Assembly: GCA_024760905.1 (NCBI GenBank)
Contig: CM045729.1
Coordinates: 76,956,550 to 77,020,549, forward strand
Reading direction: 5' to 3'
Length of the DNA: 64,000 nt
From: Plotosus lineatus
Lineage: Eukaryota; Chordata; Actinopteri; Siluriformes; Plotosidae
Of this stretch, positions 45,750-56,262 are shown piece after piece. Both the position numbers and the translations under genes were made by a program. Position 1 is the stretch's first letter, and every line of letters starts with the position of its first letter. The notes under the pieces are model-generated. The model saw only the letters and a program-made list of their open reading frames with translations. It was not told the origin of the DNA and did not search any database.

Positions 45750-47483
45750 TCAGGGGTCGCCACAGCAAATCATCCGCCTCCACCTCACCCTGTCCTCCGC
45801 ATCTTCTTTTCTGACTCCAACAACCTTCATGTCTTCCTTCACCACATCCATAAATCTCTTCTTCGGTCTTCCTCGAGGCCTTCTGCCTGGTAGTTCCAAC
45901 CTCAGCATCCTACTGCCAATATACTCACTATCCCTCCTCTGTACATGTCCAAACCATCTCAATCTAGCCTCTCTGACTTTGTCTCCAAAACATCTTACGT
46001 GGGCTGTCCCTCTGATATACTCATTTCTGATCCTATCCATCCTCGTTACTCCCAGGGAGAACCTCAACATTTTCATCTCTGCTACCTCCAGCTCTGCCTC
46101 CTGCCTGTTCCTCAGCGCCACTGTTTCTAAGCCATACAACATCGCTGGCCTCACCACCATCTTGTACACTTTTCCCTTCATTCTTGCTGACACTCTCCTA
46201 TCGCACATCACACCGGATACTTTTCTCCAACCATTCCAGCCTGCCTGCACACGCTTCTTCACCTCTTTTCCACACTCTCCATTGCTCTGGATTGTTGAGC
46301 CGAAGTACTTAAAATCCTCCACCTTCGTTATCTCTGCTCCCTGTAACATCACCGTTCCTCCTGGGTCCTTCTCATTCACACACATGTATTCTGATTTTCT
46401 GAGGCTAACCTTCATTCCTCTCCTTTCCAGGGCATACCTCCACCTCTCGAGATTTTCCTGCACTTGTTCTCTGCTCTCACTACAGATCACGATGTCATCT
46501 GCAAACATCATAGTCCATGGAGATTCTTGTCTCACCTCGTCTGTCAGCCTGTCCATCACCATAGCAAACAAGAAGGGGCTCAGAGCTGTCCCTTGATGCA
46601 GTCCCACCTCCACCTTGAATTCGTCGGTCACACCAACAGCACACCTCACCACTGTCTTACATCTCTCATACATGTCCTGCACCAGTCTAACATACTTCTC
46701 TGCCACTCCAGACTTCCTCATGCAATACCACAGTTCTTCTCTTGGCACCCTGTCATATGCTTTTTCCAGATCCACAAAGGCACAATGTAGCTCCCTCTGA
46801 CCTTCTCTGTACTTCTCTATTAACATCCTCAAGGCAAACATTGCATCTGTGGTGCTCTTTCTTGGCATGAAACCAAACTGTTGTTCACAAATGCTGACCT
46901 CTGCCCTTAGTCTAGCTTCCACTATTCTTTCCCATAACTTCATCGTATGGCTCATCAACTTTATCCCTCTGTAGTTGCTGCAACTCTGCACGTCTCCCTT
47001 GTTCTTAAAAATGGGCACCAGCACACTTCTCCTCCACTCCTGCGGCATCTGCTCACTCTCTAGTACCGTGTTGAATGTTCTTGTCAGAAAATCTACTGCT
47101 ACCTCTCCTAGACACTTCCATACCTCCACAGGTATATCATCAGGACCAACTGCCTTTCCATTCTTCATCCTCTTCAATGCCCTTCTCACTTCACCCTTAC
47201 TGATCTTTGCTACATCCTGCCCCTCAATGGTTACCTCTTCTACTCTTTTTTCTCTCTCATTTTCCTCATTCATCAGCTCTTCAAAGTACTTTTTCCATCT
47301 TCCCAGCACACTTCTGTCATCAGTCAATAGAGTTCCCTCTCTGTCCTTTATCAATCTAACTTGCTGCACATCCTTTCCATCTCTATTTCTCTGCTGTGCC
47401 AACCTGTATAGATCATTTTCTCCCTCTTTACTATCCAACCTATCATACAAGTCATCATATGCCCTCTGTTTGGCCTTAGCCAC
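45750..47483 (-). CDS. LINE-A reverse transcriptase, 577-codon open frame
   Basis: The longest open frame in the window. Order of motifs: YRGIKLMSHTMKLWERIVEA (fingers), FVDLEKAYDRVPREELW (motif A, catalytic Asp), VEVGLHQGTALSPFLFAM (motif B), MMFADDIVICSES with FADD at 46494-46505 (both Asp present), EDFKYFGST, then the C-terminal conserved part (MLRFSLGVTRMDRIRNE) and a basic RPRGRPKKRFMDVVKEDM end. In family context the frame should continue upstream into the endonuclease, but a single TAG at 47520-47522 (CAG in copy 2) stops it. Could still make an RT fragment if transcribed; no promoter is evident. Confidence 0.93.
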   Translation of the reverse strand: MAKAKQRAYDDLYDRLDSKEGENDLYRLAQQRNRDGKDVQQVRLIKDREGTLLTDDRSVLGRWKKYFEELMNEENEREKRVEEVTIEGQDVAKISKGEVRRALKRMKNGKAVGPDDIPVEVWKCLGEVAVDFLTRTFNTVLESEQMPQEWRRSVLVPIFKNKGDVQSCSNYRGIKLMSHTMKLWERIVEARLRAEVSICEQQFGFMPRKSTTDAMFALRMLIEKYREGQRELHCAFVDLEKAYDRVPREELWYCMRKSGVAEKYVRLVQDMYERCKTVVRCAVGVTDEFKVEVGLHQGTALSPFLFAMVMDRLTDEVRQESPWTMMFADDIVICSESREQVQENLERWRYALERRGMKVSLRKSEYMCVNEKDPGGTVMLQGAEITKVEDFKYFGSTIQSNGECGKEVKKRVQAGWNGWRKVSGVMCDRRVSARMKGKVYKMVVRPAMLYGLETVALRNRQEAELEVAEMKMLRFSLGVTRMDRIRNEYIRGTAHVRCFGDKVREARLRWFGHVQRRDSEYIGSRMLRLELPGRRPRGRPKKRFMDVVKEDMKVVGVRKEDAEDRVRWRRMICCGDP

Positions 47484-47519
47484 TGCTACTTTCGCCTTAC
47501 GCTGTGTCTCCCTGTACTC

Positions 47520-48188
47520 CTATTTACTCTCTTCGGTCCTCTCAATGTCCCACTTCTTCTTGGCTAACCTCTTCCTTTGTACACACTCCTGCACTTCCTC
47601 ATTCCACCACCAAGTCTCCTTATCTACTTTCCTTCCAGAGGACACACCAAGTACTCTCCTACCTGTGTCCCTGATCACATTTGCTGTGGTTGTCCAGTCA
47701 TTTGGAAGCACTTCCTGGCCACCCAAAGCCTGTTTCAACTCCTCCTTGAAGACAACATGACACTCTTCCTTTTTCAGCTTCCACCACTTTGTCTTCTGCT
47801 CTGCCTTTGCCTTTTTCACCTTTCTCACCATCAGAGTCATCCTGCACACCACCATCCTATGCTGTTTGGCAACGCTCTCACCCACGATGACTTTGCAGTC
47901 ACTGACTTCCTTCAAATTACATCGCCTACACAAGATGTAGTCTACCTGTATGCGCCTACCTCTGCTTTCATAAGTCACCCTATGCTCCTGTTTCTTCTCA
48001 AAGAAAGTATTCACCACAGCCATTTCCATCCTTTTTGCAAAATCCATCAACATCTGTCCTTCTGCGTTCCTGTCCTGGATACCAAACCTGCCCATCACTT
48101 CCTCGTCCCCTCTGTTGCCTGCCCCAACATGTCCATTGAAGTCTGCACCTATGACCACTCTTTCACCTCTGGGGGTACTCTGCATCAC
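47520..48188 (-). pseudogene. LINE-A endonuclease, N-terminally deleted (copy 3)
   Basis: Reads STPRGERVVIGADFNGHVGA, RFGIQDRNAEGQ, RIQVDYILCRRC and ends RTEESK before the TAG. The part with the catalytic Glu (ETRW) is missing because of the internal deletion that joins to the 5' UTR near 48237. Confidence 0.88.
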
Positions 48189-48285
48189 TTCATCTAAGTC
48201 ACTCCAGAATCTCTCCTTCTCCTTCTCTTATAGCTCATCGGTATGGAGGTAATACTTTTGATTTGCATTTTAAGTAATTGGCATT

Positions 48286-48320
48286 GGTTTTACGTCGGAT
48301 GCCCTTCCTGACACAACCCT
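48286..48320 (-). promoter_or_regulatory. LINE-A 5' UTR block shared with SINE-A1
   Basis: In reverse orientation this 35-nt block differs by one base from SINE-A1 positions 15916-15950 (GTGTCAGG here, GTGACAGG there). Its role is unknown; it is the homologous segment that links LINE and SINE. Confidence 0.85.
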
Positions 48321-48398
48321 CTGCATTTCTCCGGGCTTGGGACCGGCATGAGGGGGAGAGACACTGGTTAGTGCCCCCCCACCTCATGGCTGCATTAT

Positions 48399-48420
48399 AT
48401 ATATATATATATATATATAT
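48399..48420. repeat. (TA)n microsatellite
   Basis: Short (TA)n between the LINE-A copy 3 5' end and the hammerhead repeat. Confidence 0.93.
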
Positions 48421-48586
48421 ATGATTTTCTGAGTAGATCCTTCCGCAGGAGAGTGCTCAATACTTTTTGGTAGAGCAAATAACAAAAGGACAGGACAAAG
48501 ACTTTCTATTGAAACTCCATTTATCACTACAGATCTGTTTCGAGGGGTGGTGAAACCATCCTCTCTATTCAGGTGATTATAGAAGA
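48421..48586 (-). mobile_element. Dispersed hammerhead-bearing repeat, single copy
   Basis: Same repeat as 21885-22058 and 25613-25790, from GATTTTCTGAGTAGATCCTT to GATTATAGAAGAA. LINE-A copy 4 follows directly at its right boundary. Confidence 0.85.
48523..48577 (-). ncRNA. Hammerhead ribozyme relic, core G8 mutated
   Basis: On the minus strand the 55-nt layout is kept (ATCAC/GTGAT, stem II, GAAA, CAGATCTG, UA), but the first core box reads CTGAATA where CUGANGA is needed. The changed base is the position of G8, essential for catalysis, so this copy should be inactive. Confidence 0.75.
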
Positions 48587-49582
48587 AGTATGTTAGAGTG
48601 GTGCAGGACATGTACTAGTATAAGAGATGTAAGACAGTGGCGAGGTGTGCTGTCGGTGTGACAGAAGAGTTCAAGGTGGAGGTAGGACTGCATCAAGGGT
48701 CAGCTCTGAGCCCCTTCTTGTTTGCTATGGTGATGGACAGGCTGACAGACGAGGTTAGACAAGAATCTCCATGGACTATGACGTTTTCAGATGACATTGT
48801 GATCTGCAGTGAGAGCAGAGAACAAGTGCAGGAAAATCTAGAGAGGTGGAGGTATGCCCTGGAAAGGAAGGGAATGAAGGGAAGCCTCACTAAGACAGAA
48901 TACATGTGTCTGAATGACAAGGACCTAACAGGAACAGTGAGGTTACAGGGAGCAGAGATAAGGAAGGTGGAGGATTTTAAGTACTTCGGCTCAACAATCC
49001 AGAGCAATGGAGAGTGTGGAAAAGAGGTCAAGAAGCACGTGCAAGCTGGTTGGAATGGTTGGAGAAAAGTGTCCGCTGTGATGTGTGATGGGAAGGTATC
49101 GGCAAGAATGAAAGGAAAAGTGTACAAGACGGTGTTGAGGCCAGAGTTGTTGTATGGTTTAGAAACAGTGGCGCTGGGGAAAAGTGAAGAGGCAGATCTG
49201 GAGGTAGCATAGATGAAAATGTTGAGGTTCTCTTTGGGAGTAATGAGGATGGATACGATCAGGAATGAGCACATCAGAGGGACAGCACATCTAAGTCGTT
49301 TTGAAGACAAAGTCAGAGAGGCTAGATTGAGATTGTTTGGACATGTGCAGAGGAGGGATAGTGAGTATATTGATAGTGGGATGCTGAGGTTGGAACTACC
49401 AGGGAGAAGGCCTAGAGGAAGACCAAAGAGCCGATTCATGGACGTGCTGAAGGAGGACATAAAGGCAGTTGGTGTAAGAGAAGAAGATGCAGAAGTTAGG
49501 GTGAGATGGAGGCAGATGATTCGCTGTGGTGTCCCCTAAAGGGAACAGCTGAAAGGAAACAGCTGAAAGGAAACAAAGAAAG
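48587..49582 (+). mobile_element. LINE-A copy 4, 5'-truncated 3' part
   Basis: Starts inside the RT (AAGTATGTTAGAGTGGTGCA) and runs to the 3' UTR (GATTCGCTGTGGTGTCCCCT, CAGCTGAAAGGAAACA). A small insertion near 48612-48620 relative to the other copies breaks the frame at the start. It is in opposite orientation to copy 3, 200 bp away. Confidence 0.92.
48637..49539 (+). pseudogene. LINE-A RT C-terminal half (copy 4), active site FSDD, one stop
   Basis: Reads VEVGLHQGSALSPFLFAM, then TFSDDIVICSES (FSDD at 48784-48795 in place of FADD), KVEDFKYFGST and MKGKVYKTVLRPELLYGLET to a TAG at 49210-49212. It continues in the same frame as MKMLRFSLGVMRMDTIRNEH and RRPRGRPKSRFMDVLKED to 49539. The single stop and truncation make it a pseudogene. 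Confidence 0.92.
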
Positions 49583-49594
49583 AAGATACATATT

Positions 49595-49606
49595 ATATTT
49601 ATATAT

Positions 49607-49663
<57 letters not shown>
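49595..49663. repeat. (TA)n then (GA)n
   Basis: Short TA-rich stretch followed by about 20 GA units. Confidence 0.92.
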
Positions 49664-49669
<6 letters not shown>

Positions 49670-49714
49670 GATTTCGACGCTTTAACTGTTCTTGCATCTA
49701 TTTTTTCTGGGTTC

Positions 49715-49915
49715 TTCAGTTTCCTCCAATAGTTACAAGACATGCATGTTGGGCTAATTAGCTGTTCAAAATTGTTTGGAAGTGTGGAACTGAGTGTGAA
49801 TGGTTGTGTGATGGTTTGCCCTGTTATAGTCTGCCGAGCTGTTCAGGGTGTACCCTACTTTCTACCAGTGCCAACTGAGATCCCAATGAATTGGTTCAGC
49901 AGTTGAATGAGTGAG
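49715..49915 (+). mobile_element. V-SINE 3' part
   Basis: Reads TTCTTCAGTTTCCTCCAATA, AGCTGTTCAAAATTGTTTGG, then the tail GCCGAGCTGTTCAGGGTGTA and ends TTGAATGAGTGA. The head is lost. Confidence 0.75.
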
Positions 49916-49922
49916 AGCTACG

Positions 49923-50002
<80 letters not shown>
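49923..50002. repeat. (ATT)n interrupted by poly-T
   Basis: Two ATT runs separated by about 12 T. Confidence 0.95.
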
Positions 50003-50003
<1 letters not shown>

Positions 50004-50633
50004 AAGCAAATACAATACATAGATAATTAGTGTTAAGTGGGAAGAGTGATGTTTCGTTTTTAATAATCAAGTCATGATATAAATTGCTCAAAAAAACAAA
50101 AACAAAAGCAAAAAAATCTATTATAATCCCAACACTTCCTATTATATAACAAATAATTGAATTGGAGTTTTGCTCTTTATGTATTCAACTATTTCATTTA
50201 ACTATGAGAGTTTGTGTACCTATAGGACATCCTATAATTAGACATAGCACTGGACAGCGTACTAAACAAAATGATGTTTTAATAAACGAAAGTGTGCTCA
50301 TGTTAAAATATTCTAAATGTTATATTCTCCTTAACTGTTAAATTAGCTGTGTATAATAGTAATTTAAAACACACTATCGGATTCCCATAATGCAGCCTTT
50401 CGTCTCACTGAATATGGAGATTGGATCTCTCCTCACTTCTGTGGATTAAAAGGACTGTGAAATGAATACATGTAAATAAATCCTCTATAGATTACCGGTA
50501 ACTACTAACTGAAGGACATTGTCACATCTCTATTTGGTTTTGTGTCACAATTTCAGCAGAACAGAATATGCTACCGTTAATTAAGACTGGGATTTGTGTA
50601 CCTGATAGAGAGGTCTGGAAATCACACACATGA

Positions 50634-50715
<82 letters not shown>

Positions 50716-50980
50716 CCTGTCTAGCATCTAGAGAACTGGAAACTCCTAGGGTTGGCATGCTGAGTGTTTGCCTCTGATTCCACAAGATGTGGACAATGTT
50801 TTTGTTGTCATGGGAACACTCTGAGCTACTGTGAAGTGTGACTTAGTAAAATTCGCTTGAGATAGGCCGAACTGTCACATCAGATAGACAAAAGAAAATA
50901 GAAAGTACAAGACCAAACATGAGCTTTGCCGCCTTAAACCTCCATGCAAATTATCATTTCTATTCACCCACACTCATGCA

Positions 50981-50982
<2 letters not shown>
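50003..50982. other. No gene; (CA)n plus poly-A at 50636-50712
   Basis: AT-rich DNA without motifs, apart from about 21 CA units followed by about 31 A. Confidence 0.5.

Positions 50983-51062
<80 letters not shown>
50983..51062. repeat. (CA)n microsatellite
   Basis: About 39 CA units. Confidence 0.96.
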
Positions 51063-51065
<3 letters not shown>

Positions 51066-51653
51066 TTACGGATAGGAAAATTTATAGGATTGAAATTGCC
51101 CTGTGAAACCAGTAAAGCACGACAGACTATGACATTAACCATGTATAATTTAATAATATGAACAAAACAAGACAAAATTCATAACTTACAACTTAGACCT
51201 AAACCATAGACAAATTAACAAAGGGTCCCATAGTCACCAAGCACCCGCAAGCAGGGTAAATTTAGAGATGGCGCATGTGCTGGCGGGGAAAGGCTCACCA
51301 TCCCACGTGTCGGACGATGACAATCCTCGCGTGGGCTCTGTGTGGTCATGGATGTTGGCCTTCGACGATGAAGTCCGAACAACGAAACTTAGATGAAGCG
51401 TGTTCCATGGTTCACCTTGGATGAGTTGATCCGTGATCAACTTCGTAAGAGGCTGGGTATCCAGTTGGCAACAGGTCCTTAATATACTAGTAGATTCCCT
51501 GCTGTTCTGAAATTTTCACCTAACCCACCCAGCAGGCGCATGCAACTAGGTCCCCTATGGAAAATTACAGACTCAAACAGCTGAGTCATACCATGTGACT
51601 CTCTTCCATTATTTTTTTTATATTTACATTCACACAAATATGTACATGCTTGT

Positions 51654-51720
<67 letters not shown>

Positions 51721-52059
51721 CAGTTTTTGTTCTCACTGATTACATCACACCGCTGATGTCAACAGGAATAATTCATGAAGCATCATTCCTTCATAAATAA
51801 AGAAAACTCTTCTGTGATATTAAATAACTGCTTTAACGAGGCAGTTTTGACTCACTTTTTATGCTTGTGTAATTTGATTATAAAAGCATGTAAATTCTCA
51901 TTAGGCATGCTGTGAGAACACTGGCTCGCTAGGCGCACCCTCTGTGCCACGCAGGAATCATGGGAAAAGAACGCAGAGTGCTACTGGGCTTCAGCACTGA
52001 TCATATCGGGGCACAGGAAATGGCATTCTGGGTTAAAAAGCCAGAGCTAGAGGGACAGG

Positions 52060-52111
<52 letters not shown>

Positions 52112-52184
52112 ATGGACATGACCTAATGCATGTGTATCATTCCTGTATACCTGCTCCAACAATAAAAAAGCCTTGATTTGATTT

Positions 52185-52218
<34 letters not shown>

Positions 52219-52984
52219 TTATTCAGGATAGTGTTTCACATCAAATATATAATTTGTATTTATTGTATACTGAGTCTCTAAACATTAGCAATTGTGTGCT
52301 CTAATTGACTAATCAACTCCTGTGATACCAGCTCATACAAAAATATATTGAAAGTAAATATACTAGTACATGTTAAAAAATAAAAAAATAAAAAAGAAAG
52401 CATATTGACATATAAATAGTAGCCAAGTTGATGGAGATCCCTCAAGGCAGTATTCTAACTTATTTGAAGTTTCTCTGCAACACCACTGGACATACAACAG
52501 GGATTGTTTTGAGCAATTGTTTGAAGAAATCTTTCAGCGGGTCCAGGTTAACCTGAGCGGGATGCTCTTGATTCTTTTCCTTTGCTAGTGAATTGGATAC
52601 CGTTACTCTGTTGACTGTGAAAGAGGAATCTCGAGGTTTTGCCCAAGTTGATACTGGTAAAATCTGTCCTCAGAGTGACCACAACACACTGTCAAAACCA
52701 GACCACTCTTTTGCTCCGAACTCATTACTATAATCTTTATCAAATCTTTAACAAATGGAAGTAATCATGGTACATCAAGGTCTGATATGCTCTCTTAAGC
52801 TTTCTTGGGGTCTGTTAAGATTTACTGCTCTCTTTGGCGCTTCCCACATTCTATCGCCACTGGTGACAAATCTTAATGGAGTGCAATAATTTCTGTCTGT
52901 CAAAAATTTGCCTTGATCAGCATGATCATCCAGAATCAACCAAAGCTTGTTCCAATTTATTTCTGGAAGAGAAAGTGATTTAAT
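51063..52984. other. No gene; two microsatellites and one GC-richer block
   Basis: The block 51230-51480 is GC-richer than its surroundings and has no motif that I recognise. (CA)n lies at 51657-51717, (GT)n at 52062-52110 and poly-A at 52190-52216 after CTTGATTTGATTTATTT, which may be the tail of a lost retroelement. The stretch 51800-52060 looks like unique DNA. Confidence 0.45.
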
Positions 52985-53979
52985 TGCAATTAAAAAACAC
53001 AAATTAACGTATTTTTACTCATCAAACAAAATAAATGAACAGCATTGCATATTTCAGTAGAATAAAAAATGAGGACACACCCCATATTTTCCCATTTAAA
53101 CGGCTATAATCACTCACAGGTGTATCGGATCAGATGCACGCGATCAGAACACGGTAACCCAGCATTTTGAATACGTTCTTACTCTATTTAAACCTCCGAC
53201 GTTTAGTTTGGTGTGTCACGGTCTGTTGAAGTGAGACTGAACACCATGGTGAGATCCAGAGAGCTGATTCAAAGAAGATTGTGACTGCTTATGAGTCTGA
53301 TAAGGGGTTAAAAAAAGTTATCAAAAGAATTGGACATCAGCCATTTCACCATCTGGAAGACTCTTTACAAGTGGAGAACATTTAAAACAACTGCCACCAT
53401 GCCCAAGTCTGGTCATCCAAACAAGTTCACTCCCAGAGCAGACCACAAGATGCTAAAGGAAGTCATCAAAAGTTCTAAAATATAATCATAGGAGCTTCAG
53501 CAGGCTCCCGCTACTGTTGATGTGAAAGCATATGATTCTACTATCAGAAAGAGGCCAAACGAGTTTAATCTTCAGGCGAGGTGTACGCTATGTTCTCAGA
53601 AAATGAAGTTTGAGGCTAGACTGAAATTTGCCAGTGAGAACATAGACAAAGTGCACATCTTCTGGAATAATGTCCTAAGGACAGATGAGTCTGAAGTTAC
53701 ATTATTTGGACACCAGAACTAAAGACATGTTTGGAAGAAACCAAATAAAGCATTCCAGGGAAAGGGCTTCATATAAACTGCATAGCATGGAGGTAGACGT
53801 GTCATGGTTTGCAGATGCTTTACTGCCGAAAGGACCTGGCCAGCTCACCATTATAGAATCCATCTAGAATTCTACTGTTTTTCAGAGGATTCTTGGAAAA
53901 CATGGAAAAATCTCAAAAAACATTAAATCTGAAGCCGAACTAGACACTGCAACATGAAAATTACACAAAACATATCAGG

Positions 53980-54348
53980 AAATCCACCAAGAAGAGTGAT
54001 TTCCTTTCGGCTTTTTTCCCTTTATCAGGGGTCGCCGCGGCAAATGATTCGCAAATTTGATTTTTCATATTTTTTTTACGTTGGATGCCCTTCCTGACAC
54101 AACCCTTTAGCAAGGGACAGAAACACGCTGACGGCTTTGCAGGTACTCTTTACGAAAGTCAGCAATGGTTCTTTTACATGCCTCACACCATAGACAGTGA
54201 GAGACATGGCCAGCCTTTGATAACCCAGTTAGATGCGCTGGGGGTTTAGTGACAACCTTGTGGAGAGTGGGACTCGAACCCCCAACCTTAGGCTCAGCAA
54301 TCCACTGTCCTATACCAACAGGCCAACAATGTACATAAATCCACCAAG
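53980..54348 (-). mobile_element. SINE-A1 with 12-bp target duplication
   Basis: The body is 53992-54336 in reverse, with the LINE-A tail at the left (TTTCCTTTCGGCTTTTTTCC, rc) and the tRNA head at the right. AAATCCACCAAG flanks it at 53980-53991 and 54337-54348. It contains the LINE-A 5' UTR block in diverged form (near 54075-54110). Confidence 0.9.
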
Positions 54349-54356
54349 GACTATCT

Positions 54357-54668
54357 GAAAATTTATTTATTTATTTATTCAGTTTTCTTTTAGCAGGGTA
54401 GCCCTTTCAGCTCACTCGGAACTGCTCTGCCAAGGGGCCCTGCATCACATGCAATTTTTTGCCATTGCCTTCTGCACGATGCGAACCTACGGGCAATTTT
54501 TAGAACTGCCAATTAACCTACTGTGCATGTCTTTGGACTGCGGGAGGAAACCGACACAAGCACGGGGAGAACATGCAAACTCCACACAGAAACGCCCAAG
54601 CCGGGAATCGAACCCAGGCCTTCTTGCTGTGAGGCAGACGTGCTAACCACTACGCCACCATGCCGCCA
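54357..54668 (-). mobile_element. V-SINE, near full length
   Basis: In reverse: head GGCGGCATGGTGGCGTAGTG, B-box-like GGGTTCGATTCC, central block TCTGTGTGGAGTTTGCATGT and GGTTTCCTCCCGCAGTCCAA, then ATTGCCCGTAGGTTCGCATC and a TTTA-repeat end at 54357-54380. Its 3' part differs from the L2-type tail seen in other V-SINE copies here. Confidence 0.9.
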
Positions 54669-55109
54669 ACAAAAATTAAGTGGAGAGTCCAGAAATGGCC
54701 CAGTCAAAGCCCGGTTCTTAATTCCATTGAGATTCTTTGGGGTTACTTGAAACGGGCTGTGCATGAAAGATAGCCCTCTAACATCTGACAGCTGAAATAA
54801 TTCTACATGGAGGACTGGGGCAAACTTTCCTCAGATTGATTCAGCGTCTGGTAGATGGCTACAAGAGGCATCTCGCTGACATTATTTCAGCCAATCGGGG
54901 TGAGACTCGTTATGAGGTGTAGGGTGTCCAAACATTTTCCTCTATTGACATACACATTGTTATTGGCTAATAAAGTGGTTCTAAAATAGATAATATAATG
55001 TTGATAATCCTGCTCAATTATTTCCTGAAGACAAGGTGGGAGTCCTTGTTTTCAACAATTGAATTCGAAATTAGTGGGAATTGTATACAACTAAATTAGG
55101 AAGACAATG

Positions 55110-55123
55110 GGGGGGGGGGGGGG
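55110..55123. repeat. Poly-G run
   Basis: 14 consecutive G residues, GGGTCATGAC following. Confidence 0.9.
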
Positions 55124-55246
55124 TCATGACAGATGCTTGAACATGTGGGAAGCTGCAGAACACTTAGCTCTTTGAGACTTTTAGTATATGATATGCTTTA
55201 GGAAACATTAAGACAAGGAGCTTGAAACAAGGTGATGACCCTGAAT

Positions 55247-55550
55247 CAGGGGTCACCAACCTTTTTTTTGAAACTGAGAGCTACTTCTTGGGTACCACTT
55301 AATGTGAAGGGCTCATCATTAATTATTAATAATAACATATAATTAAAGGTAAATTGAATTATATGTTATTATTAATAATTAATGATATTCATCCATGTGA
55401 AAATATTAATTTGATTTAAAAATTATATTAAAAATGTAGACAAAGCTCAATAGAAAGTGGCAATATGAAGCTGTGGGCCTGTTCTAAAAACATCAGTGAA
55501 CTGGGCCTGGGGCGACTCATGTTGTCCTTGCGGGCGACTAGTGACCCCTG
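55247..55550. mobile_element. hAT-type MITE
   Basis: 304 bp with ends CAGGGGTCACCAACC (left) and, in reverse, CAGGGGTCACTAGTC (right). Flanking 8-mers CCCTGAAT and CTCTAAAT match at 6 of 8 positions, consistent with an old hAT 8-bp target duplication. The middle contains a perfect 30-bp inverted repeat. No coding sequence. Confidence 0.8.
55315..55386. repeat. Perfect 30-bp inverted repeat (hairpin) inside the hAT MITE
   Basis: Arms 55315-55344 and 55357-55386 are exact reverse complements, separated by 12 nt. The arms are AT-rich (AATAATAACATATAATT core). Confidence 0.93.
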
Positions 55551-56197
55551 CTCTAAATGAATGTGACAAACATTGTGTTCATAATTTTGATTTTATGATT
55601 TGATCATTATCCGCTGTTGTTAGATTGCCCTGAGCTCAATCAGATTGTGTGGACCAATCAGATTGCGAGAATCGCGGATATTATTTGTTAATATAAATAA
55701 TTTAACATAATTGATCTCAATTTATTTATTTTTTTTTAATGTGTCATACAAGTTTTTGTTTGTTTGTTTGTTTGTTTTCCATATCAGGGCTGAATTCATT
55801 GTCAGTAATTGAGAATCAACAAATAGAAATCAGCCAGCCAGAAATTAATTGTTTTTTATTTATCAATATTTATCTCGCGATTCCTGGATCAAAATAAATG
55901 GACATGAATACAGCTGTAAGTACCACTAGTTTGGAGTGTTCACTCCATTCAAGTGAGCCCTCGAAAGAAGTGCAGGTGGCTGGTGGAGAACACATAATCC
56001 CCAGAGTTGAAATAGCTGAAGAGTCCTGTGGAATTGAGGCCATTTATGGAGTTAACCTATTGCCAGGCGTATGAATGCAATTCACCAACAGCACACATGT
56101 TGTACTCTACACTTCTCAAGAGGCATTACGAGGACAGCGGAATCATTTTTAATTGTGATTTGGCAGCTATATTAGTGCGGACGTGAAGATGAGAGAC

Positions 56198-56262
<65 letters not shown>

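Larger units (their letters stand above)
45722..48398 (-). mobile_element. LINE-A copy 3, RT nearly intact, endonuclease N-terminus deleted
   Basis: The 3' end is at 45722 (rc gives CGACCCCTGAAGGGAGCAGC plus AAGAAGA) and the 5' end at 48398 (AATGCAGCCATGAGGTGGGG in reverse). It has (TA)n on both sides, consistent with insertion into a (TA)n tract. The 5' UTR (48240-48398) includes the 35-nt block shared with SINE-A1 (48286-48320). An internal deletion joins the 5' UTR to the middle of the endonuclease, removing about 120 codons. The rest is the best coding copy in the window. Confidence 0.93.
53246..54925 (+). pseudogene. Tc1 transposase, many stops, two insertions
   Basis: Starts MVRSRELIQRR at 53246 and then shifts. 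Recognisable blocks are DISHFTIWKTLYKWRTFKT (helix-turn-helix), SGHPNKFTPRADHKM, ENIDKVHIFWNNVLRTDESE with the first catalytic Asp, and after the insertions WPSQSPVL-like sequence and NPIEIL-like sequence near 54700-54740. The end reads RLVDGYKRHLADIISAN. The second catalytic Asp block is not clear. Confidence 0.78.
52985..54960 (+). mobile_element. Tc1-type transposon (family B, copy 1), broken by two SINEs
   Basis: The left inverted repeat (GTGATTTAATTGCAATTAA, TGAGGACACACCCCATATTT) matches the right part of the Tc1 at 18681-20159 in reverse. The transposase is on the plus strand. The right end lies near 54930-54960 (GGTGTCCAAACATTTTCCTC). SINE-A1 at 53992-54336 and V-SINE at 54357-54668 interrupt it. 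Many stops; dead copy. Confidence 0.85.

Noticed and set aside
51063..51560. LTR of a retrotransposon starting TGTTACGG
   Set aside because: No second copy, no matching CA end and no primer-binding site next to it.
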